A stretch of 21,066 bases of DNA from Ophiocordyceps camponoti-saundersi (nom. inval.) (GCA_003339415.1 PDHQ01000475.1:1-21066); one strand, 5' to 3'. Counted from the first letter of the stretch, positions 1 through 9,499 are shown. A program made the numbers and translations. Notes: generated by a model from the sequence alone, not told the origin.

Positions 1-24
1 TTTTCTAGCTTCGAAAAAAGCTAG

Positions 25-73
25 GTATTTTTCTTTCTTTTATTTTTTAAAATACTTACTAATTACTTTTTAG
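25..73 (+). other. Spliceosomal intron 1 of hAT-1 remnant
   Basis: Begins GTATTT, has a perfect branch-site motif TACTAAT at 57-63 and ends TTTTTAG. Flanking exon reading is in phase 0: 1-24 upstream, and the 74-310 frame downstream, which reads on into the LDPRYK region. The 49-nt length is normal for a filamentous fungus. Confidence 0.75.
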
Positions 74-310
74 TCTTCTTATTATAGTACTTTTAAAGCC
101 TATATAATAGAGGGCTTAAAAAAACTTAAAAAGTACTTTCTAAAATAACTTAAAAAAAACGACTTATACGCTTTCCGGCCTTATTTATTCGCTATTATCT
201 TAGACCCACGGTATAAAGATATTTATTTTAAAGAAGACGGCTTTCTTTATTACTATTTAGCTATAAAAAAAGATATCTTATATCTTTTTTAAGAGGAATT
301 TAATCTATAA

Positions 311-352
311 GTAAGATTATTTTTTTTTATAATTTTTACTAATTATTCTTAG
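311..352 (+). other. Spliceosomal intron 2 of hAT-1 remnant
   Basis: Starts GTAAGA, has TACTAAT shortly before the acceptor and ends TTCTTAG. It is 42 nt, which is short. The same intron is at 7734-7775 in hAT-2. In hAT-2 the exon phases agree across it; in hAT-1 they are off by one because of a single extra A upstream. Confidence 0.7.
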
Positions 353-500
353 CTATAAAACTATAGAAAATAAAGAAATAAACTTAGGAAGTCCTAGATT
401 ATCTACTTCGGAAGACTTTAACTTTAGTTTAAAGTCTAAAAAAGCAGAAACTAACGAAGAATTAATATAATACCTTTCAGAAGCTTATTTACCTTCTAAG

Positions 501-568
501 GTATAGTTATAATATTTTTTTATAATTTTTTCTCTCTATTTATTATTTATTTACTAATTATTTTATAG
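501..568 (+). other. Spliceosomal intron 3 of hAT-1 remnant
   Basis: Donor GTATAG, branch TACTAAT and acceptor TTATAG. It lies between a Pro-Ser-Lys exon end (phase 0) and the exon that leads directly into the dimerisation domain at 569. The hAT-2 equivalent is at 7923-7980. Confidence 0.75.
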
Positions 569-835
569 AGTAACTCGCTTTTATATTAGAAAAATAACGC
601 TTTTCGCTTCCCTACTCTTATAATTTTAGCCTGAAAATTTTTAGCTATTCCGGCTATATTAGCCTCGATTAAGGCTATATTTTCTATATCCGGTAATATA
701 ATTACGTTATCGAGGAATAACCTTAAACCGGAAACTATAGAGTAGTTAATACTGCTTAAAAATTAGAATCTAATACTTAATAATTTCTAGGAAATTAAAG
801 AAGAGGAAAATAAAGCTTTAGAAGAAGAAGATTAA

Positions 836-1403
836 AGCTTATAAGTCTTCTATTATAGCTAGTTTTTTTTACTTATTATTATATAAGTTTTTCTAGCTAA
901 TAATATAATTTTTTATTAATATTAACTCTTTATATATTAATAATTTTATAAAGCTAAAGATTTTTAATAAGTAAGTATATTTAACTTATAATTAAGCTTT
1001 TATAAAGCTATTTTATAACTTTATTATTTATTTTACTATTATCTATTAAGTTATTAGTTATTACTATTATTATTATTAGATTTTATTTCTCTTTTTAATA
1101 TATAAGATTAAAGAATTTTTTCCTCGCTTAATAATAGTCTAATTAAAAAAATAACTTAATTTCTGTATATTATTTTTATCGCGCTATTTATTAGTATTTT
1201 TTTAGATTAAATTAGCTTACGTAAGCTGACTAAAAGCTTAGTCCTTTTAGTTTTTAGTCTTTAGTTAGTTAGTCCTTATATTTAAGGACTAACTAAAGTC
1301 CTTAGGCTAACTAACTAAAGACTAACTAAAAGGTACGTACTTTTAGTCCGGACTTTTTTTAATTAGTTCTAACTAACTAAAGACTAACTAATTTTAAACC
1401 CTG
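836..1403 (+). mobile_element. hAT-1 3' non-coding region and right terminal inverted repeat
   Basis: AT-rich 3' region of the hAT element, closely matched by 8248-8800 in hAT-2. The last ~190 bp are dense in subterminal repeats: several direct and inverted copies of ACTAACTAAAGACTAACTAA-like sequence, a perfect 14-bp palindrome AGCTTACGTAAGCT at 1214-1227, and a hairpin at 1267-1294 with a 12-bp perfect stem around TATT. The element ends AAACCCTG at 1403, the complement of CAGGGTTT, a typical hAT terminus. The next eight bases (CTTATATA) would be the right target-site duplication; the left end is outside the window. Confidence 0.8.
1267..1294. repeat. Subterminal hairpin of hAT-1
   Basis: AGTTAGTCCTTA, a TATT loop, then its exact complement. 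It is perfectly preserved in hAT-2 at 8665-8692. hAT transposases bind short subterminal repeats, so this is plausibly a transposase-binding array; that role is inferred. Confidence 0.7.
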
Positions 1404-4026
1404 CTTATATATAACGGCTTTATAACTTACTAAAGAAAGCTAGTCTTTCGGACGTAACCCCTATAGCTTTTAAGTCGATTTAATATTTATATTACTAATA
1501 CTAATTATATAACTTAAAACCTTAGTAATTTAAATTCTCCCTTAAAGATAATTATAACTTTAACTACTTACTAGTTATAGATATTTTTTACTTTTATAGT
1601 AAGCTAATCCTATACGCTATTAACGAAGCTATATCTTTCTAAGCTGCCGCCTTTATATAAAGTATATTAGTAATAGACGCTTAGAATACCTTATATAAGT
1701 GCTAGATTTATATATACTAAGGCCTACTAAATATTATCTCCTACGATACTAAGACTAACTTTTCCTCTTTAGAGTTTCGTACGAACGCGAAACTACTTAG
1801 CACTATATATAAAGAAATACTTATTAAAGCGTATTAGGCGATTAGTAAGGTTAAATATATATACGCTCCTTTTAAGTAAGCGTATAATATCTTATAATAG
1901 GAAATTAGTATTAAGACTAATAATATAACTATTTTTTAGATAGCTATTAAGGCTATTAATAATATAGCTAGACTAGATAGCCTTATCTTAATATTTCTCG
2001 TTTTTAGCGTTTACCCCTATATTTCGTATAACTTACCCCCGGCCCTTAATATTATTATAAGAGCTTAAGTAATTTAGCGCGCTATAAAATAAGTATAATA
2101 AATTAAAGCTTAAGCGGATATTTTACGCGCTTTTTATACTTAAAATAGACCTAACTTATATAATATTTTATCGCTTCCTTTTTAAAGCGAAGTTCTTATT
2201 TAGCGTAAAAAGGATAAATAGTAAAGTTCTTTCTATATTTCTAGTTTTAATAGCTAGGATATTATCCTTAAACTCCTTATAGGATTAACTAGATTTCGTA
2301 TAATATAAGTTAAACCTTATCTCTGCTCCCTCCCTACTATACTTATAGAGAAAAAAGTATAGTTCGAAATCCTAATTATACCCTTATACGATAAAGACTC
2401 GTATAAAGCTTTTCCCTTTATATTCGTTATTATAAAGGAAAAAGATAACTACGTATTTACTATACGATTATAGTAATAAGGTATTATTACTACTTTAAAA
2501 TAACTATTTAAGGCCTCTAACCGTAAGGAAATTAATACCCTTTTTATATAGGAAGTTTTTACCTTCGTCCGATATAACCCTTCCTCGGACCTTATAAGAC
2601 GTATTTTTAAAACGCGTCTTATATAAGAAATAAAAAACTTAAATAATAGCCTTTATAAAAAGTCCCGCTTAGTTCTTTAAAGCTATAAAGATAATAGTAA
2701 AGAGGAAATCCTTATATAATTACTTATAATTTTACGTATATTATAGCGCCTCCTTCTTACCCTTAAACTTACCTTTATAAAGTTATATAATTACTAAGGC
2801 GAACTATAAGATATTACGTAAGTATATATATAGTTTGCTAATCTTTTAAGTTATACGATATACGCGTACCTTCCTAAAAAACTATAAGATTAATATTTAC
2901 CTTATATTTTTTTATATATTAAGAAGCCGCTATATAAGCTAGTAAAATTAAGATTATATTAGTTTAAGATATATTATAATTATTATTATATAAACCTTTA
3001 TATAACGCCCTTATTATATAATCTATATTTTTTATTTATAATAGCCGGCCCTAACTTATCTAGAATAATAGGCTTATAAACGGACGATATATTCTCTTTT
3101 ATATCTAATATATTCTCTAAACTTAAGGAAAATAAGTTAAAATAAGCAGAGCTTTATACGAAGCTTAAAATATTCCTTACTAATAGCTTATCTATTAACT
3201 TTAACGGTAGTCGTATTACGCGCGAATTATATAATATTATTCTTATATAGAAAAGATAAGTAAAAGGCCTTTACGTTATTAACTTAATTACCGATATTAC
3301 CTTATAAGACTTTATTAGCTAGCGAGCCCGAGGAGTATATATTACTTTTACCTATTAACTAGAGGCGTTATATAACCTTACGGTAGCCGCTTAAGTAACC
3401 GATCCTTCCTCGTAGGATATTTTAGCCCTTAATAAACGTATTTAGTAATAAATTAATCCCGCGGTTTACGGTTTATTCCGCTTAACCTATCTTATACGAA
3501 ACTATTTATTTTTATAGATAAGTTATTCGCGAATAATAAGGACTTTACCTTATAGCTTAGTACCTTAATTATCCTTAGTAAGGAAAACCGGTCCTTTAAC
3601 TTATTCGTTATATAAAGTAATATCCTTTACTAAACCTTTATAAAGTATAAAAAGGTTACTTAAAATATCCTAGTAAGCGAACTTTACGGTATAGTAAATA
3701 GCGTTAATATTAGCCTAGCCTTTTACTTAACTATTTAGGCTATCGTACGATTTCTAAGCACGCCTCTAATCCCCCTTATTTTTTATATAAACTTATATTT
3801 ATTATATAATTACTTAGTAAAGCTTAGCTTAATAATAGAAAAATAGCTAATAAGTAATATTATAGCTATTTATAAATTATATAAGCGTAAGGAAATTTTA
3901 GAAATATAATAAATTAATAATAAAAATAACTTAGCCGACGCTTATATTAAAAATAGCTCTAACTTAGCCTTATTAACTTTTATTTCTATAAATTCTTATA
4001 AGTTATAAATTAAAGCTACTATTTAA
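1404..4026 (+). pseudogene. Ty1/copia retrotransposon pol: integrase, RT, RNase H (degraded)
   Basis: Pol remnant read from about 1404 in a single frame to about 3452, then after one frameshift (between 3452 and 3472) to 4026. Integrase core, about 1550-1900: catalytic Asp kept at 1580-1582 (VIDIF) and 1745-1747 (SYD..TNF), while the Glu is Lys at 1853-1855; spacings of 55 and 36 codons fit D,D,35E. Integrase C-terminal module near 2280-2320 (TRFR...VKPYL). RT, about 2560-3100: RR.FK.RL.EI, IYAYLPK, KPLYKL, then TDD at 3080-3088. RNase H: FIPL and first Asp at 3517-3519, SELYG near 3676-3690, an Asp changed to Asn in the YTDSY box, then NLADA. Stops sit mainly at Gln/Trp positions. The upstream gag and protease are missing because hAT-1 abuts it. 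B1 interrupts its last codons. Confidence 0.92.
4012..4026 (+). repeat. Left target-site duplication of B1
   Basis: AAAGCTACTATTTAA here against AAAGCTATTATTTAA at 5894-5908, one C/T mismatch. It lies in the last codons of the copia pol, next to the TAA tail of B1. Confidence 0.85.
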
Positions 4027-5893
4027 TAATAATAATAATATTTATATACTAATATGCCTAATTTAGCTTAAAACTATCTTATATATATTCTAAGAGTAGG
4101 AAAAACCGGAGAACTTAGAGTAAAACCCTCTCCTTAAGCGTTACCTTAGTTTAAGGCCGGACTAAGTCTATACCTAGCACTTTATACCTTAAATAGGTCC
4201 GGTAATAATAAGTAATTAGGAAGCTAATATTTCCTCTAAAGCGGAGTTTACGGTAATAAGAGTACGCGTAGTCCGGGTTTAGTACGGAGTTTATATAGCT
4301 ACTTATCTTCCTAAGCGTTATCGTTACTATAAACTAAATCTTTACGCTTAATTATAATATCTTAAATAATCCGTTTAATTAAAGCTTTATTAATATAATT
4401 AAGGAATATATAAAGGTTTTACTAGCTTATAATAAACCTTATAATAGTTAGTTTTAAAAGGCGGCTAAATTATTATAGCGGAGCTATAAATAAGTTCGGA
4501 GAGGGGGTCGGAGGCGAAGCTACTATATTCGCTCTCTAATATTTCCGCCCTAGCTATTACTAAACTTTAGTCGGCGCTAGAGGGTAAGAAGGGGCGGTAT
4601 ATATAAAGCTCCGGTTCGTAAATCTCTAAAATTAGGAAATATAAATATCCTTCGCTTAGTCCTACGCTGCTCTTATTTTAAAATAAAGTTAATTTTACTT
4701 AAAGTAAATCCCTTAATAAAAAGGGTAATAATATAGTTTTTTTCTATACGCTATAAAGTAAGCTAACTTACTCTCCGCGTATAAAAAAGCGGAGTATTAG
4801 CTATATTATAACTTCGCTATATAATATTTAATAATATATCTAAGCTAGTAATATTTAAAGTATTACTAGGGTTAGATTTTTAGCTTATAAAATTCCGCGT
4901 TAAAAATCTCTACTTATATTATTATACCCCTATTATAAATCTAGTTTATATCTATTACGCTATTAATAATAACTATAAGGGAGCTTTATTAAATTCTTAA
5001 ATAGTATTTTTTTATATATAATTATATTACTAAAACCTTATTTAATAACTTAATCTTTTTCTAAAAAGCTTCCTTACTACTTTACTATAAAGCTTATATT
5101 AGTACCTTTTTTATAATAAGAGTATAACCTCCGCTAATAAAATATACTTTTTCTCTAAAAATAATATAAAGTTATTTTAAATTAAACTAAAGCTTATAAA
5201 TAGCGTTTTAAAATATTATTATAATATTACCGCTAAGTAATTTCCTTACTATAAGGGCTTAGCTTTATTTACGGAGTTTATAATTAACGCTTATTATAAT
5301 TACCTTAAAGCTTTAAATTTAGAGTAAAGTAATAATAAAGTTAAAATAAATTATAAGCTAACGCTTATATTATCTAGGAACTTATTTTTTAATAGTTTTC
5401 TCCGGCGCTTTAGCTATAACCGTAACTTATATCGGAGAAATTCCGCTCCCCCTAAAGCTATAAAAAAGAGAGGAAACCGCGGCTATAATAGCTAAGGAAA
5501 TATTATTAATCGATAAAGTCGGAGTAAGGGGGGCGCCTCCCCGGACCCTCTTAGACTCCGCTATTTATTTAATAATTACCTATATAAAAACTAAAGTATT
5601 CCCCGAAATAATCTTACTAATACTCGCCTTAGCTTCTAATAAGGTAAAAAGTATAGTAAATTTTTAGGTTTAAGTTTACTATAATTTAAAATAGAGCTAT
5701 ATTCCGGGTAAAAAATTTTCGCGGTTATAATTAACTTATATAGCGTCGCCCTCCCCCTTAGAGTTACTTTAGGCGCGGCTTAAAGCTATCGCTATAAGGT
5801 AACGAAAAGAGCGGAGTCCGCTTATAATATAAAAATAAGAAATCTATATCCGCGTTACTATAAGCGCGGGATCCGTAAAATATATAAGAGTTA
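4027..5893 (-). mobile_element. B1: full-length copy of 1.87-kb repeat B, LINE/SINE-like
   Basis: First of four full-length B copies (others 9516-11385, 15593-19324 interrupted, 15978-17852). Strand is given so that the (TTA)n tail is 3'. It has no terminal inverted repeats. The left end is a (TAA)n run followed by TTTATATACTAATATGCC. The right end is AAAATATATAAGAGTTA. It is flanked by a ~15-bp duplication, too long for LTR or DNA transposons and typical of target-primed reverse transcription. Internal landmarks shared by all copies are GGGCGGTATATA near 4593, a palindrome near 4683-4699 (here damaged by one C to T), a CTCCGC/GCGGAG hairpin at 4773-4794, and a GGGGGGCGCCTCCCC block near 5528-5542. 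No reverse transcriptase was recognised, so it may be non-autonomous. It was inserted in the copia pol. Confidence 0.85.
5180..5893 (+). pseudogene. Possible degraded ORF in B1, antisense to the tail polarity
   Basis: One + frame is unusually open for such AT-rich DNA. It has about 60 codons without stop at 5335-5500 (basic, Arg/Asn-rich, with motifs such as FLRRFSYNR) and another run at 5700-5893 ending KIYKS and TAA exactly at the element end. Most other stops could be former Gln codons. B2 (10670-11387) keeps the same frame and ending. I do not recognise the protein. The opposite strand also has an open stretch in the same GC-richer part, so this may be a shadow of composition. Confidence 0.3.
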
Positions 5894-5908
5894 AAAGCTA
5901 TTATTTAA
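5894..5908 (+). repeat. Right target-site duplication of B1
   Basis: AAAGCTATTATTTAA, matching 4012-4026 except for one T where the left copy has C. Downstream sequence resumes the interrupted copia element. Confidence 0.85.
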
Positions 5909-6900
5909 TAATTTACTTAAGTTATATAAGACTTATATTTTTTTTTTTCTTATATTTTTACTTTATCTAACTTTTTATTCTTACCTTCTTATTTTTTTTA
6001 TATTTTTACGTTTTTTTTTTATTATTTTTATATAAAAATTACTATTAATTCTTTTTAGGTATTATCTAACCCCTATATTTAATTTTTTTTTTTAAAAAAA
6101 AAAGTAAAGTTATAAGTCCTAAACGCTTAATTTTTTTTCTTTTCTTTTTTCCTTATTATCTAACCTTACTACTATTTCTTTTCTACCCCCGCCCCCTATT
6201 ACTCGTTATCTAAGATAGTAATATATTTCTCCGCGTTAGGAGGCGCTCCGCCTAATATTACTATTACCTATCCCTACCGCTAGCTATTAGGTAACTTAAT
6301 AAAAGTAGTTACTAAGGTATAATATATTAGCTTAGGAGTTTATAACGCTTAGCCTTATTATATAAAAAAATATCTTATCGTATAAGACCGCTATATATAA
6401 ATAGTATAAGCTTTATTACTATTTATCCGATATATATTAAATAAGTAAGGATTTCTAGCGTAAATATAATATAATTTTATTATTACTTTATTATAACTTA
6501 TAAGTAAAACCGCTAGAAAATAACTTAGGCGTTAGATAATAATAGCCTTAATATACTTAAGATCTTAAGTATTATTAAAGCGGATAAAGATATTAGATAA
6601 TAATATAGCTATTAGTTAAATCTCCGCTTATTACTCTCTTATTAATATTACTATTATATAATAGTTAGACTTTTCTTTCTTATATTTAAAAATATTTACT
6701 ATATAAAGCGCTAGTTATCTTTCTTACTATAAGGTATATAAACTTAGTAAAACTTAAGTTAATAAGCTATAACGCTATTAAAATAAGGAGGTATATTATA
6801 TAATTAATAACTATTAATAAAAATAACTTAAGTATATTATATAACTTATTAATTTTTATTAAAAATCTTTCTAGTTATCGTTATTATTTTTATTAATTAG
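5909..6900 (+). other. Post-pol region of the copia element, no recognised gene
   Basis: From 5930 to 6200 it is dominated by long T-rich and pyrimidine tracts with a 10-A run near 6095. From about 6210 to 6800 base use becomes more coding-like. At least two + frames can be read with stops mostly of the TAA/TAG (former Gln) type, for example 6340-6800 rich in Leu/Ile/Tyr. A further gag-like or accessory ORF is possible, but I cannot choose the frame or name it. Confidence 0.3.
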
Positions 6901-6903
6901 CTT

Positions 6904-6966
6904 AAAAAAGAAAGAAAAAAGAAAGGAAGAGAAAAAGAGAGAGAGAGAGAGGGAGCGAGGAGGGGT
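6904..6966 (+). repeat. Homopurine tract with (GA)n microsatellite
   Basis: About 60 bases of almost only A and G, including about eight GA repeats near 6935-6951, then GGGAGCGAGGAGGGG. Its lack of C and T means RIP can alter it only through G to A. It may be a microsatellite or part of the retrotransposon 3' region. Confidence 0.8.
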
Positions 6967-7382
6967 TTTTATACCCCTTTAAAGGCGGTAAGAGGTAGCA
7001 GAATCCGATTTTTAATTCCTATTTTTCGTAATATTTTTTAGTATTTTTAGTATAAAGTTATAGAAAGTCGGTTTTCTACTTATTTTTCTTAGTATTACGA
7101 TTATAAGAAACCTTTATAGTAAAACTTTATAAAAATATATTATAAGTTAGATTATATAATAACCTAATTTTTATTTTTCGGCCGGTAGCTTATTTTCTTT
7201 ATCTCTTTTTACTATAATATTACGGGCGTTATTTATTTTTAGAAATTTTTTCGATTATATACTTATTTAACGTTATATAACTATTTTTCTCTAAAAATAT
7301 ATACTTTTTAGGAAAACGGAGTTTTTTCTTCGTATAATACCTTTTTATTTAGTATATCTTTTTATAAAAAGAAAAAATCGAG
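6967..7382. other. Non-coding AT-rich stretch before the LTR-like repeat
   Basis: No coding frame or known motif seen. It contains a GTAGCAGAATCC segment that escaped RIP and scattered CG islands (TTTCGGCCGGTAGC near 7177). It ends in a purine-rich stretch (about 7366-7382) directly before the LTR-like repeat, a position expected for a polypurine tract. Confidence 0.4.
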
Positions 7383-7683
7383 TATTAAATATTATCTCTC
7401 TATACCCCTTTATATTTACTATATAATATATATATAGAGGATAGTATAGATATAAGGAAGCCTCTAACGAAATATATATTATTACCTAAGTTATACCTTA
7501 TATAACTTAAGAGGTAGGAGGTAGCTTAGATAAGAAGAAGGAGGGTATAGAAGTAAAGTATTATCTAGCTATATAGCCGCTCTTCCTCGTATAATAAAGG
7601 AAAGGTATTTATCTCTAATTATACTTAATTTAGGTTACCTTTACTTTCTCTTACTTATATATATATATAAAGATTACTTAATA
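7383..7683 (+). repeat. ~300-bp LTR-like repeat, forward copy
   Basis: Begins TATTAA and ends TTAATA, i.e. TGTTAA...TTAACA before RIP, the expected inverted LTR dinucleotides. A diverged inverted copy lies at 12617-12914. Shared blocks include ATTATCTCTCTATACC, TTTATATTTACTATATAATA, TATAGCCGCTCTTCCT and a final (TA)n run. No 5-bp duplication flanks it, as expected if it is the 3' LTR of the element to its left rather than a solo LTR. The purine-rich bases before it and the hAT-2 sequence starting at 7684 support the boundaries. Confidence 0.6.
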
Positions 7684-7733
7684 GCTATATAAAAGAATAT
7701 CTTATATTTTTTTTAAGAGGATTTAATTTATAA

Positions 7734-7775
7734 GTAAGATAATTTTTTTTTCTAATTTTTACTAATTATTTTTAG
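7734..7775 (+). other. Intron of hAT-2 (equivalent to hAT-1 intron 2)
   Basis: GTAAGA donor, TACTAAT branch site, TTTTTAG acceptor, 42 nt. Same position and length as 311-352. Confidence 0.7.
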
Positions 7776-7922
7776 CTATAAAACTACGGAAAATAAAGAA
7801 ATAAACTTAGGGAGTCTTAAAACGTTTACTTTAAAAAAGTTCGACTTTAGTTTATAATCTAAAAAAACAGAAACTAATAAAAAACTAAAATAATACCTTT
7901 TAGAAGCTTATTTATCTTCTAA

Positions 7923-7980
7923 GGTATAGTTATATATTTTTTTTATAGTTTTTTCTCCTTATTTACTAATTATTTCTTAG
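7923..7980 (+). other. Intron of hAT-2 (equivalent to hAT-1 intron 3)
   Basis: GTATAG donor, TACTAAT branch site, TTCTTAG acceptor, 58 nt; ten bases shorter than the 501-568 intron. The following exon opens with AGTAAC in both copies. Confidence 0.7.
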
Positions 7981-8247
7981 AGTAACCCGCTCTTATATTA
8001 GAAAAATAACGCTTTCCGCTTCCTTATTTTAATAATTTTAGCTAGAAAACTTGTAGCTATTCTAGCTATATTAGCCTTAATCGAGGCTATTTTTTCTATT
8101 TCTAGTAATATTATTACGTTATCTAGGAATAATTTAAAACTTAAAACTATAAAGTAGTTAATCTTATTAAAAAACTAGAATTTAACGCTTACTAATTTCT
8201 AGGAAATTAAAAAAGAGGATAATAAAGCTTTAGAAGAAGAAGATTAA

Positions 8248-8800
8248 AGCTTATAAGTTTTTTTTATAGCTAGTTTTTTATTTATTATTAGATAAATTTT
8301 TCTAGCTAATAATATATTTTTTATTAATATTTACTCTTTATATATTAATAATTTTATAAGTTTTAAGATTTTTAATAATTAAGCTTATTTAAATTATATT
8401 AATACCTTTTTAAAGTTATATTATATTCTTACTACTTATTTCACTATTACTTTTTAAGTTATTACTCTTATTATTACTAGTTTTTATTTCTCTTTTAAAT
8501 ATATTAAATTAAAGTTTTTTCCTCGCTTAATAATAATCTAATAAAAAAAAAACTTAACTTCTATATACTATATTAGTCGCGCTATCTAGTAGTGTTTTTT
8601 TAGGATAAAATAGCTTACGTAAGCTAACTAAAACTTTAGGCCTTTTAATCTTTAGTTTTTAGTTAGTTAGTCCTTATATTTAAGGACTAACTAAAGTCCT
8701 TATAGTGACTAACTAAAGACTAACTAAAAGGTACGTATTTTAGTCCGGACTTTTTTTAGTTAGTCTTAACTAACTAAAGACTAACTAATTTTAAACCTTA
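8248..8800 (+). mobile_element. hAT-2 3' non-coding region and right end
   Basis: Matches 836-1403: same palindrome (8612-8625), same hairpin (8665-8692), same ACTAACTAAAG arrays, and an end in AAACCTTA, the RIP-changed form of AAACCCTG. It is followed directly by a truncated B copy. Confidence 0.8.
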
Positions 8801-8919
8801 GCTTAAGAGAGGGTTTTACTCTAAGTTCTCCGGTTTTTCCCTATTCTAGAATATATATAGGATAATTCTAGGCTATATAAGGTATACTAGCGTATAAATT
8901 ATTATTATAATATTATTAA
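8801..8919 (+). mobile_element. B5: 5'-truncated B copy with TTA-rich tail
   Basis: Inverted relative to B1/B2. It carries only the last ~100 bp of the element (GAGAGGGTTTTACTCTAAG ... TACTAGCGTATAA) followed by a TTATTATTATAATATTATTA tail. A copy truncated at the end opposite the simple-repeat tail is the hallmark of incomplete target-primed reverse transcription. I could not delimit a clear target-site duplication. Confidence 0.7.
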
Positions 8920-9250
8920 CTTAAATATATTATTAAATATTATAATATAAAGCTATAATAAAGCTAATACTCCGCCTCCTTATATATAAAAAGTAAATTT
9001 ACTTATTTAATAATATAAAAAAAAACCTTATTATTATCTTTTTTATTAAAGGTTTTATTTTAAGTAAAGTTAACTTTACTTTAAAATAAAAGCGGTATAA
9101 AACTAAGTAAAGAAAGCTTATACTTTTTAACCTTAAAAGTTTTTAGACTAGAATTTTATATATACCCTCTCTTCTCCCCTTTTAGCGCTAACTAGAGTCT
9201 AATAATAGCTAGGGTAAAAACGCTAGAAAGTAAATATAATAGCTCCGCCT
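8920..9250 (+). mobile_element. B6: internal fragment of repeat B
   Basis: Aligns to about 17030-17380 of B4 in the same orientation, including the perfect 20-bp palindrome at 9062-9081, the TATATATACC block near 9160 and the TAGCGCTAACTA block near 9184. Both element ends are missing, so it is an older fragment. It directly follows the B5 tail. Confidence 0.7.
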
Positions 9251-9499
9251 TTATTAAATAAGTCGAAGTTTATTAAAAAAGGTATTAAGTATATTTATTA
9301 TACTTTTATTAAGTTATTATTATTATATAATATTAAGTAAAAATATATCTAATTTATCTAATATAATATATAGTTTATATAAGTATTAAAATAAGCGTTT
9401 AAAAAAGTATAGATTTTATTTAAACGCTTATCTAATCTAATAAAATATAAATAATAATCCTAAGCCTTATTAAATAAGATATTAGGAAAAATAGCGTAA
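9251..9499. other. AT-rich remnant left of B2, no gene recognised
   Basis: Likely the left part of whatever element B2 split; it continues after 11401. The notable structure is a perfect 12-bp inverted repeat, TAAGCGTTTAAA at 9392-9403 and its complement at 9419-9430, with a 15-base loop. Confidence 0.4.

Larger units (their letters stand above)
1..835 (+). pseudogene. hAT transposase, C-terminal part (hAT-1), RIP-degraded
   Basis: Remnant of a hAT-superfamily transposase; its N-terminal part lies before the window. Reading through stops, 74-310 gives a hAT-like stretch with the LDPRYK motif (near 200-217). 599-780 gives the dimerisation domain: FPTL, then AIPAILA, a degraded SER box, FSISGNIIT, SRN and LLKN. 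This matches the family pattern FP.L..LA...LAIPATSA.SER.FS..G. Internal stops fall at expected Trp or Gln positions, for example the Trp of LLKNW. Three fungal introns are recognisable. The frame ends at a TAA near 832-834 after a Glu-rich tail. The last exons are also present in hAT-2 (7684-8247). Compared with hAT-2, there is one extra base near 297-299 that breaks the phase across intron 2. It is not functional. Confidence 0.88.
1404..7683 (+). mobile_element. Degraded copia element, interrupted by B1
   Basis: Inferred extent of one LTR retrotransposon: pol (1404-4026), insertion B1 (4027-5893), post-pol region (5894-7382), and an LTR-like end (7383-7683) preceded by a purine tract that could be its polypurine primer site. 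The left part, including the 5' LTR, is not in the window, and hAT-1 appears inserted at its left edge. Assignment of 5909-7683 to the same element rests on continuity after removing B1 and on LTR position, not on recognised coding sequence, so the right half is less certain than the pol. Confidence 0.55.
7684..8247 (+). pseudogene. hAT transposase remnant, second copy (hAT-2)
   Basis: Aligns to hAT-1 from about 260 onward but is truncated at its 5' side where the LTR-like repeat ends. Introns correspond to 7734-7775 and 7923-7980, each with TACTAAT. The dimerisation domain is at about 8010-8200 (FSISSNIIT, SRNNL, LLKN), and the frame ends at the TAA at 8245-8247 after a Glu-rich tail. Exon phases across the first of these introns are consistent here. 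It differs from hAT-1 by many C/T and G/A changes and small indels. It is non-functional. Confidence 0.85.

Noticed and set aside
1260..1400. CRISPR array from the repeated ACTAACTAAAG motifs
   Set aside because: Repeats are irregular, in both orientations and without unique spacers; they are hAT subterminal repeats also found in the second copy.
5830..5880. tRNA-type box B in the B terminus (GGTTCGTATCC-like, seen best at 16018-16035 on the minus strand)
   Set aside because: One mismatch in a single copy, no box A at a suitable distance, and it lies at the very edge of the element; not enough for a tRNA-derived SINE head.
4027..5893. Reading repeat B as a solo LTR
   Set aside because: Target duplications are 11-16 bp rather than 4-6 bp, one end has a simple-repeat tail, and a truncated tail-retaining copy exists.
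6200..6800. Confident gag or accessory gene after the copia pol
   Set aside because: Two different + frames look equally plausible when stops are read as Gln, and no domain is recognisable.
7640..7680. TATATATATA runs as promoters
   Set aside because: Such runs are expected everywhere at this A/T content and no intact gene follows.
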